From: Flavobacterium pisciphilum
GTDB taxonomy: Bacteria; Bacteroidota; Bacteroidia; Flavobacteriales; Flavobacteriaceae
Assembly: GCF_020905345.1 (NCBI RefSeq)
Contig: NZ_JAJJMO010000001.1
Coordinates: 1,426,001-1,490,000, forward strand
Direction: 5' to 3'
Length of the DNA stretch: 64,000 nucleotides
Shown: piece after piece, positions 43,187-52,200 of the stretch
Position numbering within the stretch: the stretch's first letter is position 1
Layout of the letters: every line of letters begins with the position of its first letter
Notes under the pieces: model-generated
Told to the model about the DNA's origin: nothing
The model's input: only the letters and a program-made list of their open reading frames with translations
Databases searched by the model: none
Made by a program: the position numbers and the translations under genes

Positions 43187-44527
43187 TTAATGAATATTAT
43201 ATTCGTCTAATTTTCGATAAAGAGTGGCGACACCTATTTCAAGTAAGCGTGCCGTTTCAGCTTTATTGCCTTTAGTATAATTGAATACTTTCTGAATATG
43301 AAGTTTTTCTACGCTCTGCATAGAGAATGCAGAAACTATTTTATTTGTTTTATCTATTTGATGTTGCATTTCATAAGGCAAAACATCTGAGGTTAAAACA
43401 TCACCATTTACCAAAATAACAGATCGCTCTATGACGTTTTTCAACTCACGAACATTTCCTGGCCATTGGTATGATTCCATTTTTTGCATAAATCCTTCAT
43501 CAATAGACAATGCTTTCTTATTGGTTTTATCAGAGAATTGCTTTACATAATAATGAGTCAATGGTTCGATATCTTTTGCTCTTTCTCGTAAAGATGGAAT
43601 TTTAATTTCAAAAATATTCAACCTAAAATATAAATCTGAACGAAAGCGATGTTCTTCACTTTCTGTTTTTAAATCTTTATTGGTTGCTGCAATTAATCTA
43701 AAATTAGATTTACGAGGTGTGGTGTCCCCTAACTGTATGTATTCGTTGCTTTCCAAAACGCGCAATAATTTAGCTTGCAATTCTAATGGCATTTCACCTA
43801 TTTCATCAAGAAATAGAGTACCTCCATTGGCTTCCTCTATAAAACCTTTTTTATCCTTAATTGCCCCTGTAAAAGCACCTTGCTTATGTCCAAACAATTC
43901 ACTTTCGAGGATTTCTTTACTGAAAGTACTGCAATTTAGTGCCACGAATGATTTTCCAACTCTATTACTATTTTCATGAATAGACTGAGCAAAAACTTCT
44001 TTACCAGTTCCAGTCTCTCCAGTTAAAAGTACTGTCGAATCTGTTTTAGAAACTCTTCGAGCCAAATCAATCACTTGCTCCAGTCCTTTTGATTTTCCTA
44101 TAATATTATCAAATGAATATTTATCAGAGATACGTTTTTCTAATTGTTTAACTTTCTTTTGTAATTGTACTTTTTCTAAAGCTTTATATAGAAGCGGAAT
44201 AATTTTATCATTATCATCCCCTTTCACAATATAATCGAAGGCACCATTCTTCATGGCTTGAACACCATCAGAAATTTTACCATAAGCAGTTAACAAAATA
44301 ACTTCTGTAAGAGGAAATGCTGTTTTAATTTTTTGAAGAAAATCAACTCCATTTCCATCAGGAAGCTTAACATCACAAAGCACAACATCAATATCATTCT
44401 GTTCCAATTTCTTGTAACCAGATTTTAAATCTGGTGCTTCAAAAACTTCGAAACCTTCCGAACGTATAATTCTAGCGAGAAGATTGCGTAATTTTTCTTC
44501 GTCGTCAATAATAAGAGTCTTTTTCAA
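43187..44527 (-). CDS. Sigma54-dependent (NtrC-family) response regulator of the kdp locus
   Basis: The 446-residue protein has a receiver domain (D52 in VVLCDVKLP) and an AAA+ domain. The AAA+ domain carries Walker A GETGTGKE (170-177), the sigma54-contact loop GAFTGA (217-222) and Walker B GGTLFLDEIG. A C-terminal Fis-type helix-turn-helix follows (NKAETARLLEIGVATLYRKLDE). Classical kdp operons use the OmpR-type KdpE, which is absent here. I infer that this regulator activates kdp from a sigma54 promoter, although I could not find a clear -24/-12 element. Confidence 0.9.
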   Translation of the reverse strand: MKKTLIIDDEEKLRNLLARIIRSEGFEVFEAPDLKSGYKKLEQNDIDVVLCDVKLPDGNGVDFLQKIKTAFPLTEVILLTAYGKISDGVQAMKNGAFDYIVKGDDNDKIIPLLYKALEKVQLQKKVKQLEKRISDKYSFDNIIGKSKGLEQVIDLARRVSKTDSTVLLTGETGTGKEVFAQSIHENSNRVGKSFVALNCSTFSKEILESELFGHKQGAFTGAIKDKKGFIEEANGGTLFLDEIGEMPLELQAKLLRVLESNEYIQLGDTTPRKSNFRLIAATNKDLKTESEEHRFRSDLYFRLNIFEIKIPSLRERAKDIEPLTHYYVKQFSDKTNKKALSIDEGFMQKMESYQWPGNVRELKNVIERSVILVNGDVLTSDVLPYEMQHQIDKTNKIVSAFSMQSVEKLHIQKVFNYTKGNKAETARLLEIGVATLYRKLDEYNIH

Positions 44528-44552
44528 AATAGAATTTTGTGAATTTATTTTT

Positions 44553-44560
44553 CAAAATTA
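44553..44560 (-). promoter_or_regulatory. Bacteroidota -7 box (minus strand)
   Basis: On the minus strand this reads TAATTTTG, matching TAnnTTTG, 25 nt before the response regulator ATG. Confidence 0.45.
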
Positions 44561-44747
44561 GTTATTTTAGTTATTTGTTAATAAAATACTTCTAAATACT
44601 TTCCATTAATAGTAATTCTTCAAAACTATTACTTCCCATTTTTATATTCCCAATTAAAATTGGATTTAAAAAAATTCTATTTGTTACCTTTACGGGTTCA
44701 AAATATAAATCAATCCCGATAATATCGGACCTAAATCATAGATTACA

Positions 44748-45566
44748 ATGTCTGTAGCAAAAAAAGATTATAAAAGAATTACAACTAAATCATTAATTGA
44801 AATGAAAGCCAATGGGCAAAAAATTTCAATGCTTACGGCTTACGATTATACCATGGCCAAAATTGTTGACACTGCTGGAATTGATGTAATTCTTGTAGGA
44901 GACTCTGCATCAAATGTGATGGCAGGACATGAAACTACATTACCAATTACCTTAGACCAAATGATTTACCATGCCTCATCTGTAGTAAGAGCTATCGAAA
45001 GAGCATTGGTTGTTGTTGATTTACCTTTTGGAAGTTACCAATCGGATCCAAAAGAAGCTTTACGTTCTGCTATCAGAATTATGAAAGAAAGCGGTGGTCA
45101 CGCAGTAAAACTAGAAGGTGGAAAAGAAATTAAAGAATCTATAAAAAAGATATTAAACGCTGGAATTCCTGTTATGGGACATTTAGGTTTAACACCACAA
45201 TCAATATACAAATTCGGAACCTATACTGTTCGTGCTAAAGAAGAAGATGAAGCAGAAAAACTAATTGCTGATGCCAAAATGCTAGAGAAAATTGGTTGTT
45301 TTGCTTTGGTTCTAGAAAAAATCCCTGCACATTTAGCTCAAAAAGTAGCTGAAAGTATCTCAATCCCAGTAATCGGAATTGGAGCTGGTGGTCAAGTAGA
45401 CGGTCAGGTTTTAGTAATTCATGATATGCTAGGAATGAACAATGAGTTTAGTCCACGTTTTTTAAGACGATACATGAACTTATACGAAGGAATGACAACT
45501 GCAATTAGCCAGTACGTAGACGATGTAAAATCTGGAGATTTCCCTAATTCTAGTGAGCAGTACTAG
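44748..45566 (+). CDS. panB: 3-methyl-2-oxobutanoate hydroxymethyltransferase
   Basis: The 272-residue enzyme adds a hydroxymethyl group from 5,10-methylene-THF to ketoisovalerate in pantothenate synthesis. Diagnostic blocks are [66 protein letters not shown] and [21 protein letters not shown]. The N-terminal lysine-rich extension is short. No other pan genes are adjacent. Confidence 0.96.
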   Translation: MSVAKKDYKRITTKSLIEMKANGQKISMLTAYDYTMAKIVDTAGIDVILVGDSASNVMAGHETTLPITLDQMIYHASSVVRAIERALVVVDLPFGSYQSDPKEALRSAIRIMKESGGHAVKLEGGKEIKESIKKILNAGIPVMGHLGLTPQSIYKFGTYTVRAKEEDEAEKLIADAKMLEKIGCFALVLEKIPAHLAQKVAESISIPVIGIGAGGQVDGQVLVIHDMLGMNNEFSPRFLRRYMNLYEGMTTAISQYVDDVKSGDFPNSSEQY

Positions 45567-45575
45567 ATTGTTGGA

Positions 45576-45622
45576 TTTTTAGACTAGCTTAGATATTTAG
45601 ACTAACTTAGACTTCTTAGATT
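45576..45622. repeat. TTAG-unit array, left arm of a long stem
   Basis: TTAG occurs at 45579, 45589, 45597, 45607 and 45616. Its reverse complement matches 45702-45749 perfectly over 16 nt at one end and 19 nt at the other, with a 12/13-nt divergent middle. It begins 10 nt after the panB stop. Confidence 0.85.
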
Positions 45623-45701
45623 GCGAATGTTTAAATTTATTAAAATTTTATATTGCTTAATTAATCATAAAATTTAAAGATAAATTACAAAAATAATAGA
45701 A

Positions 45702-45749
45702 AATCTAAGAAGTCTAAATCGTTACAAAAAATCTAAGCTAGTCTAAAAA
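45702..45749. repeat. CTAAG-unit array, right arm of the stem
   Basis: CTAA units start at 45705, 45714, 45733 and 45743, with one degenerate unit near 45724. The array runs into the ATG of the four-helix gene. It is the inverted partner of 45576-45622 and a direct-repeat partner of 46095-46137. Confidence 0.85.
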
Positions 45750-46099
45750 TGCATCAATTTAAAGAATTAGGAATATGGAAAAAAAGTAGATTATTTTGCT
45801 CTAAAATTTATGAAGCAACATCTACTTTTCCTAATGAAGAAAAATTCGGAATAACAAATCAATTAAGAAGAGCAGCTGTCTCAATTCCTTCTAACATAGC
45901 CGAAGGATCTTCTAGAAATTCAAATAAAGATTTTGCTAGGTTCTTAGAAATTGCCATTGGTTCTGCCTATGAAGTCGAAACACAACTTCTAATTTCTTCA
46001 GATTTAGGATTCATCAATGAAGAAAAAACAATTGAACTAACAAAATTACTGGAAGAAATTATTAAAATGACATCTAGATTTAGAACCACTTTAATCTAA
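45749..46099 (+). CDS. Four-helix-bundle protein (23S rRNA intervening-sequence/S23 family)
   Basis: The 116-residue protein shows the TIGR02436-type pattern: KELGIWKKSRLFCSKIYEAT, FGITNQLRRAAVSIPSNIAEG with the invariant SIPSNIAEGSSR, FARFLEIAIGSAYEVETQLL and a final helix. S23-type proteins are encoded in intervening sequences of 23S rRNA in some bacteria and are related in fold to Avd of diversity-generating retroelements, which binds nucleic acid. This copy is far from any rRNA. Its ORF is bounded on both sides by CTAAG arrays that touch its start and stop codons, and also the start of the next gene. Base composition is like the neighbours. Confidence 0.92.
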   Translation: MHQFKELGIWKKSRLFCSKIYEATSTFPNEEKFGITNQLRRAAVSIPSNIAEGSSRNSNKDFARFLEIAIGSAYEVETQLLISSDLGFINEEKTIELTKLLEEIIKMTSRFRTTLI

Positions 46100-46137
46100 A
46101 AAGTCTAAAATTCTAAGCCAGTCTAAGTAAGTCTAAA
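46095..46137. repeat. CTAAG-unit array between the four-helix gene and the pseudouridine synthase
   Basis: CTAA units start at 46096, 46105, 46113, 46123 and 46133. The first overlaps the stop codon of the four-helix gene and the last runs into the next ATG. The beginning matches the array at 45704 in 15 of 18 positions, as a direct repeat. Confidence 0.8.
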
Positions 46138-46827
46138 ATGAAGATACTATCTAACAAAAATAACTTGCAAATTTTGCATGAAGACAACCATATTATTGTG
46201 GTTAATAAGCGTGTAGGCGATATTGTACAAGGTGATAAAACAGGCGACAAACCTCTTTCTGATATTGTAAAAGAATATATAAAAGATAAATACAACAAAC
46301 CTGGTGATGTGTTTTTGGGAGTTATTCATCGTTTGGATCGTCCTACAACTGGAATAGTTGTTTTTGCTAGAACGAGCAAAGCATTAACGCGTATGAACGA
46401 ATTGTTTAGTAATCGCGAAACTCAAAAAACGTACTGGGCAGTTGTCAAAAATAAGCCTAAAGAAACGACAGCCAAATTGGTTCATTTTTTAAAAAGAAAT
46501 GAGAAAAACAATACTTCAAAAGCACATTTAAAAGAAGTTCCTGACAGCAAATTAGCTAGTTTAGATTATACCGTTTTTAAAGAACTACAAAATTATGTAG
46601 CATTAGAAATCAATTTACATACAGGCAGACATCATCAGATTAGAGCCCAACTTTCGGCAATTGGTTCGCCTATAAAAGGAGATTTAAAATATGGCTTCGA
46701 CAGAAGTAATCCCGATGGAGGAATTCACCTGCATGCTCGAAAACTCACTTTTATACATCCAGTAACCAAAGAATCACTTACTATTATCGCTCCTACTCCA
46801 GATGAAGTCATATGGAATGCACTATGA
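46138..46827 (+). CDS. RluA-family pseudouridine synthase
   Basis: The 229-residue enzyme has the RluA catalytic block IHRLDRPTTGIVVFARTSKA with the essential aspartate. An opening LQILHEDNHIIVVNKRVGDI and the C-terminal LHTGRHHQIRAQLSAIGSPIKGD are also present. It lacks an S4 domain, as in RluA/RluC-like short forms and TruC. The RNA target is unknown; tRNA or 23S rRNA is expected. The start codon directly follows a CTAAG array. Confidence 0.92.
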   Translation: MKILSNKNNLQILHEDNHIIVVNKRVGDIVQGDKTGDKPLSDIVKEYIKDKYNKPGDVFLGVIHRLDRPTTGIVVFARTSKALTRMNELFSNRETQKTYWAVVKNKPKETTAKLVHFLKRNEKNNTSKAHLKEVPDSKLASLDYTVFKELQNYVALEINLHTGRHHQIRAQLSAIGSPIKGDLKYGFDRSNPDGGIHLHARKLTFIHPVTKESLTIIAPTPDEVIWNAL

Positions 46828-46900
46828 TTTTTAGAGAAAAACTATTTTATTTGATATTTTAAAATTAACTTGCATAGTGCTAAACTAAGCTGATTTAAAA

Positions 46901-48229
46901 ATGGACTATAAAAATGACATCGGTTACAGAAAAGAGACGCTTAAAAAACTATTGTTCAACATACAAAAAAGCGAAGATTTAATTATTAAAGCCCTGTATG
47001 ATGATTTCAAGAAACCTGCTTTTGAAGCTGTTCTAACCGAAACTAATTATGTCATTTCTGAACTAAAAGACACCATAAAGAATATTCACAGTTGGGCAAA
47101 ACCTCAGCGTATATTCCCATCAATACTTAACTTCCCTTCTTCTGATTATATCTACAAAGAACCTTACGGAAAAGTATTAATCCTTGCTCCTTGGAACTAT
47201 CCTTTTCAATTGGCATTATGTCCTTTAATTTCAGCTGTAGCTGCAGGAAATAAGGTTGTTTTAAAACCATCTGAACTGACTCCTAAAACTGCAGAGATAA
47301 TAAACGAAATTATCCAGAAAACCTTCCACATCAATCATGTCGAAGTAATACAAGGCGCTGCCGATGTTTCACAAAAACTTTTAGAAAAACGTTGGGATTA
47401 CATATTCTTTACTGGAAGTGTAGCTGTTGGGAAAATTGTTGCAAAAGCTGCAGCCGAGAATCTGACTCCTGTTACGCTAGAGCTTGGAGGAAAAAATCCA
47501 TGTATTATTGATGAAACTGCTGATTTAAAATTAGCAGCAAAAAGGATTGTATGGGGTAAATTTATAAATGCTGGGCAAACATGCATTGCTCCCGATTATA
47601 TCTTGATTCATAAAGACATGAAAGCTCATTTTATAGGATATCTAAAAGATGAAATTAATAAAGCTTATGGTCAAAATCCACAAGAGTCCCCTGATTTTGC
47701 AAGGATAGTCAATACCAAAAACTGGGTAAGACTGGACAGCATGATTGAGCCTGCTAAAGTGATTTTTGGAGGACAAACTGAGGCAAAAAACCTTTACATC
47801 GCTCCAACCCTTATTGATGAACCGACCATAGAAAGTAATATCATGCAAGAAGAAATTTTTGGACCGATATTGCCTATCCTCTCCTACAAAACAGAAGCTG
47901 ACATAAAAAACGTCATCGATCAATACGAAAAACCGCTTGCACTATATGTATTTAGTGATAATAAAAATTTCACTAAAAAGATAATTGCACGTTACTCATT
48001 TGGTGGAGGATGTATTAACGACACAATTGTACATTTTTCAAATAAAAGACTTCCTTTTGGAGGTGTTGGCCATAGCGGTATTGGAGCTTATCATGGAAAA
48101 TTAAGTTTTGATACTTTTTCTCATCATAAAGGCATTGTCAAAAAAGCCAACTGGCTAGATTTACCAATGCGATACGCACCATATAAAGATAAATTAGCTA
48201 CCATAAAAAAATTATTAGACTGGATGTAA
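46901..48229 (+). CDS. Aldehyde dehydrogenase (NAD(P)+, class 3-like)
   Basis: The 442-residue enzyme oxidises aldehydes to acids. The catalytic cysteine is C228 in NAGQTCIAPDY and the general base is E194 in TLELGGKNP. PWNYPFQLAL and VLKPSELTP are the usual substrate and cofactor loops. The length (about 440) and lack of an N-terminal extension fit the class 3 group that handles fatty or aromatic aldehydes. It is not in an obvious operon. Confidence 0.92.
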   Translation: MDYKNDIGYRKETLKKLLFNIQKSEDLIIKALYDDFKKPAFEAVLTETNYVISELKDTIKNIHSWAKPQRIFPSILNFPSSDYIYKEPYGKVLILAPWNYPFQLALCPLISAVAAGNKVVLKPSELTPKTAEIINEIIQKTFHINHVEVIQGAADVSQKLLEKRWDYIFFTGSVAVGKIVAKAAAENLTPVTLELGGKNPCIIDETADLKLAAKRIVWGKFINAGQTCIAPDYILIHKDMKAHFIGYLKDEINKAYGQNPQESPDFARIVNTKNWVRLDSMIEPAKVIFGGQTEAKNLYIAPTLIDEPTIESNIMQEEIFGPILPILSYKTEADIKNVIDQYEKPLALYVFSDNKNFTKKIIARYSFGGGCINDTIVHFSNKRLPFGGVGHSGIGAYHGKLSFDTFSHHKGIVKKANWLDLPMRYAPYKDKLATIKKLLDWM

Positions 48230-48419
48230 ACACATCCAATTCTAACTATTATTAGCCAAATTAGACGTTCATAGTAAATCAAATAATTGCGCTAAATCCT
48301 ACGCCAAAATTTTTTTTTTAGCTTGGTCAAGTTAAAAAATATATTATATTTACTACTGATATTTTCAAATAAATGATCTAAAAAAACTAAATATAATCGA
48401 ATAACTACTCTAAAAAATT

Positions 48420-49217
48420 ATGAATCTTACGCAACAACGAATTGAAGAAATCAAAAAAATTGGTTATGAATTAGATTTTTCAAATGTGTTTAATCATGCA
48501 TTCGAAAATTATAAGAAAATAGCTCTTTATGCAGGATCGTTTATAATTATCTTTTACTTTTTACTTGGTGTTTTTGGATCTGGTCTTGTAATCTCAATTT
48601 TTGGAATCGAAAATTTCACAAGAGAATCTTTAGAAAATGTACAAAACATAAAATTATCTGGACAACCACTTGTAATTTATATGGCAAGTATCCTTTTATT
48701 AGCACTAATTATTGCCCCATTTACTGCTGGTTTTTTAAAGATGGCAAATTGCGCAGATAAGGGCGAAGAGTTTAAAGTATCTACAATCTTTTATTACTAC
48801 AGATTACCATACCTAACAAATATTAGTGTAGCTACATTACTTATATCAATTGTAAATATTCCTGTATCGGTGATAACACAAAACTTGAACTTATCATTTT
48901 TAGGAACAGTAATTTCATTGTTAATTTCGCTTTTTACTTATCTAACAATACCATTAATTATTTTTGGTAATTTCAATGCCGTAGATGCAATTAAAACCAG
49001 CCTTATGATTGTCTCAAAACAACCATTAATGCTTACTGGATTATTAATTGTTTCTGCATTAGGAGCTATGGTTGGATTTATTGGATGTTGTATTGGAGTA
49101 ATTTTTACTATTCCTTTTATTTACTCTATGACTTATGCAATCTATTCATCAATTATTGGTACAGATGCATTAGAAGAAATTGAAGAATCTAATTCAGGGC
49201 CAAAGACCTTTCTATAA
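48420..49217 (+). CDS. Integral membrane protein of unknown function
   Basis: The 265-residue protein has about six membrane helices (about 37-60, 84-107, 130-150, 160-182, 200-222 and 225-245). A cytosolic N-terminus reads IEEIKKIGYELDFSNVFNHA. Homologues in flavobacteria have been labelled beta-carotene 15,15'-monooxygenase in databases, in my recollection. Nothing in the sequence supports that label. The function is unknown. Confidence 0.8.
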   Translation: MNLTQQRIEEIKKIGYELDFSNVFNHAFENYKKIALYAGSFIIIFYFLLGVFGSGLVISIFGIENFTRESLENVQNIKLSGQPLVIYMASILLLALIIAPFTAGFLKMANCADKGEEFKVSTIFYYYRLPYLTNISVATLLISIVNIPVSVITQNLNLSFLGTVISLLISLFTYLTIPLIIFGNFNAVDAIKTSLMIVSKQPLMLTGLLIVSALGAMVGFIGCCIGVIFTIPFIYSMTYAIYSSIIGTDALEEIEESNSGPKTFL

Positions 49218-49281
49218 AAGATAGAATTAATATAATATTTCCAAAAATATATTTAATTAAACCTAAATATCTCCAAAATCT

Positions 49282-52200
49282 ATGGTTTTATACTATAGTT
49301 TTATAGCAATGATATCTTCATGGCCAAGCCCGTTGGGTTTGGCCATAAAATTATTGTTATTTAACGAGATAGTAAGTAATAAAATATTCATATTCTATAA
49401 CAGTCCTAAATTTCCTGCTCTAGGGCTAGCCCTATTTGGGTTTATTGTTTTCTTAATCTACCATTTCTTCAATATAAAAAAGCAGTTAGGCAATTTTATT
49501 GAAAAGGAAAAAGAGAACAATACTACTGACAAAGAGTACCTACTCTATTTCTTATTTTTAGGAATCACCGTTATATTAATAGAAATCATTAATGAGATAT
49601 TTAAAGTAAGACCTGAGAGCTTGCTTATCATAAATACCTCAATTGGACTATCTCTTTTATTGTTCTATTTTATAACTACAAAAGTTGACTACTTACGTAA
49701 AAATGTGCAATATATCTTTATCACATTATTTTTACTCTTATTTAGTCATATAGTACGCAATGTTATAATTTACCCCAATGATACCATCCCCATAATTAGC
49801 TTTATTGTATCTTTTTACTTTTCATATAGCGTTTTAAAACCCATAAAATTATATTGGCTTTTTTCGGCTTTATTGTTCTTGTTTTTAATTGATGTAACAA
49901 TATCACAGCTAGTTACTTTAAAAACATCCATCATTTTAATCAACTTTTCTCTTATCATATTTGTCGTTAATTATGTAAAATATGCAGTCTTATTAAACGA
50001 AAACGATAAATTTCGTTTTTCTAATGCAGTTGTACATAAGGGAAATTCGCTTACTATTGCAAGCAATCGTAAAGGAGAAATTTTATTTTGCAGTGAAACC
50101 ATAACTAATATTCTTGGATATACCCCAGAAGAAGTCATGGGAATGGGATTTTGGAACCTTACTGAGGATCCTGAGTTTATTCCTGAGGAATACCATTTAA
50201 ATTATACTGACGACAAACTCTACATTCGGAAATTAAAATGTAAAAACGGAGAATACAAACACATTCAATGGAAAGACAAAAAATTTTCTGAGGACTTAAT
50301 AATTGGAATTGGACAAGATATTACAGAACAAATCAACACCAAAGATTTGTATAAAAATCTAATTCAATCAGCCACCGATTTAATTTTTGAAACCGACGAT
50401 GATGGTAATTTTACTTTTATCAATGAATTTGCAATTTCAACGTTAGGATATTCTGAATCAGAAATTATTTCTCATAATTATTTAGAATTCATTCGACTAG
50501 ACTACATCACTAATACGATGAGCTTTTATGAAAATCTAGAAGACAATCTCAAGAAAAAAGAAAGTGATTTTCCCGCTATAGAAATTCCTTTACTAACAAA
50601 AAATAGGGAAGAGTTATGGGTTTCTCTTAAAGTTATTATCCGCAAGAATGATTTAGGAGAAATAATAGGTTATGCTGGTATCGCAAGAGATATCACTAAA
50701 CTGAAAAATATTGAAATTGAAAACAAAATCAGGCAAGAAAAAATCGAAGATTACAATACGGTATCCAAAAAATTGTCGACTACCAATTTTAGTAATTATA
50801 ATGACATCGACAGTGTTGTTGAACTAATCATCAAAGAAGCTGCAATAGCTTCAAAAGCCAACCGAGTTAGTTATTGGAAATATACAGAAGACGCAATTAC
50901 CTGTACAAACCTATACGGCACAGATAACCATAAACTTGACAAAAAAAGAGTCCTAAAAAAAGAAGCCTATCCGATCTATTTTAATTCTATAAAAAGTAAA
51001 GCTATAATTAATGCTCCAGACGTATTCAATCAATTAGAAATATCTGAATTTACAAAAGATACTTTCTTAAAGAATAATATTAAGTCAATGCTGGATGTCC
51101 CTATTTTTACAAATGGACAACTAACAGGTATTCTTTGTTTTGAATCTACTCCGAACAAAAGAATTTGGGATAATGAAGACATTAGTTTTGGTCGAACAAT
51201 TTCAGATATTATTTCTCTGGCCGTTTCCTCCCAAATGAGATTAATAGCAGAGAAAAAACTAGAATTCAAGAGTCAGTTATTATCTGCACTGGCATTATGC
51301 ACCGAAAAGTTTTTACTGAGTAAAAGCACCTCTAAAATGTTTGAAGAAACCTTTGACATAATAGGAAAAGCTACAAAAGTAGATCATATGTTTTATTATG
51401 AAAGAGATACCAATACAAATCTTGTAAGTCAAAAATACAAATGGGCAAGAAAAGGAATTATAAAGCAAATCACAAAACTAAGAGGTTTTAGCACCGAAAA
51501 CTTACATGAAATATTTGCTCAAGCACAAAACAAAAAAATATTAAATACACTAACTTCTAAACTTAAAGATTCTTTTTTTAAGGAATTATTGATCGCTAAT
51601 GAGATCAAGTCTATTTTGATTCTTCCACTATATATAAATGATGAATTCACAGGATTTATAGGATTTGATGATTGTACTAATGAGAAAAAATGGACCGAAG
51701 ATGAAATTTATATCCTCCAGTCTCTTGCAAATAACATTTCTTCAACCTTAGAAAGAAATAGAAACGAAACTAGAATTCACGAAAGTGAAGAAAAATTTAA
51801 ACTAATAGCCAATAACATTCCTGGTACGGTTTATTTATCAAAATTTGATGAGCTATCAACCAAAGTATTCCTAAACGACGAGATAGAAAATTTAACTGGA
51901 TACCCAAAATCTGAGTTTCTAGAAAACAAATTATCTTTCCTTTCATTAATACATCCAGATGATAAAGAAAACATCATTAAAAGTCAGGTTTCCGATTTAA
52001 AAAGAGGGATACCAATACACTATGTTTACAGAATAAAAAGAAAATCTGGTGAATATATTTGGGTAGAAGAATTTGGTGATGTAATCAAAAAGGGAAATAC
52101 TATTGATTTTGTTGGTGGAATTTATTTTGACATTACAAGCAAAAAAGAAACTGAAGACGCTATAAAAGCGAAACAATTGGCTGAGGCAGCAAATAAATCA

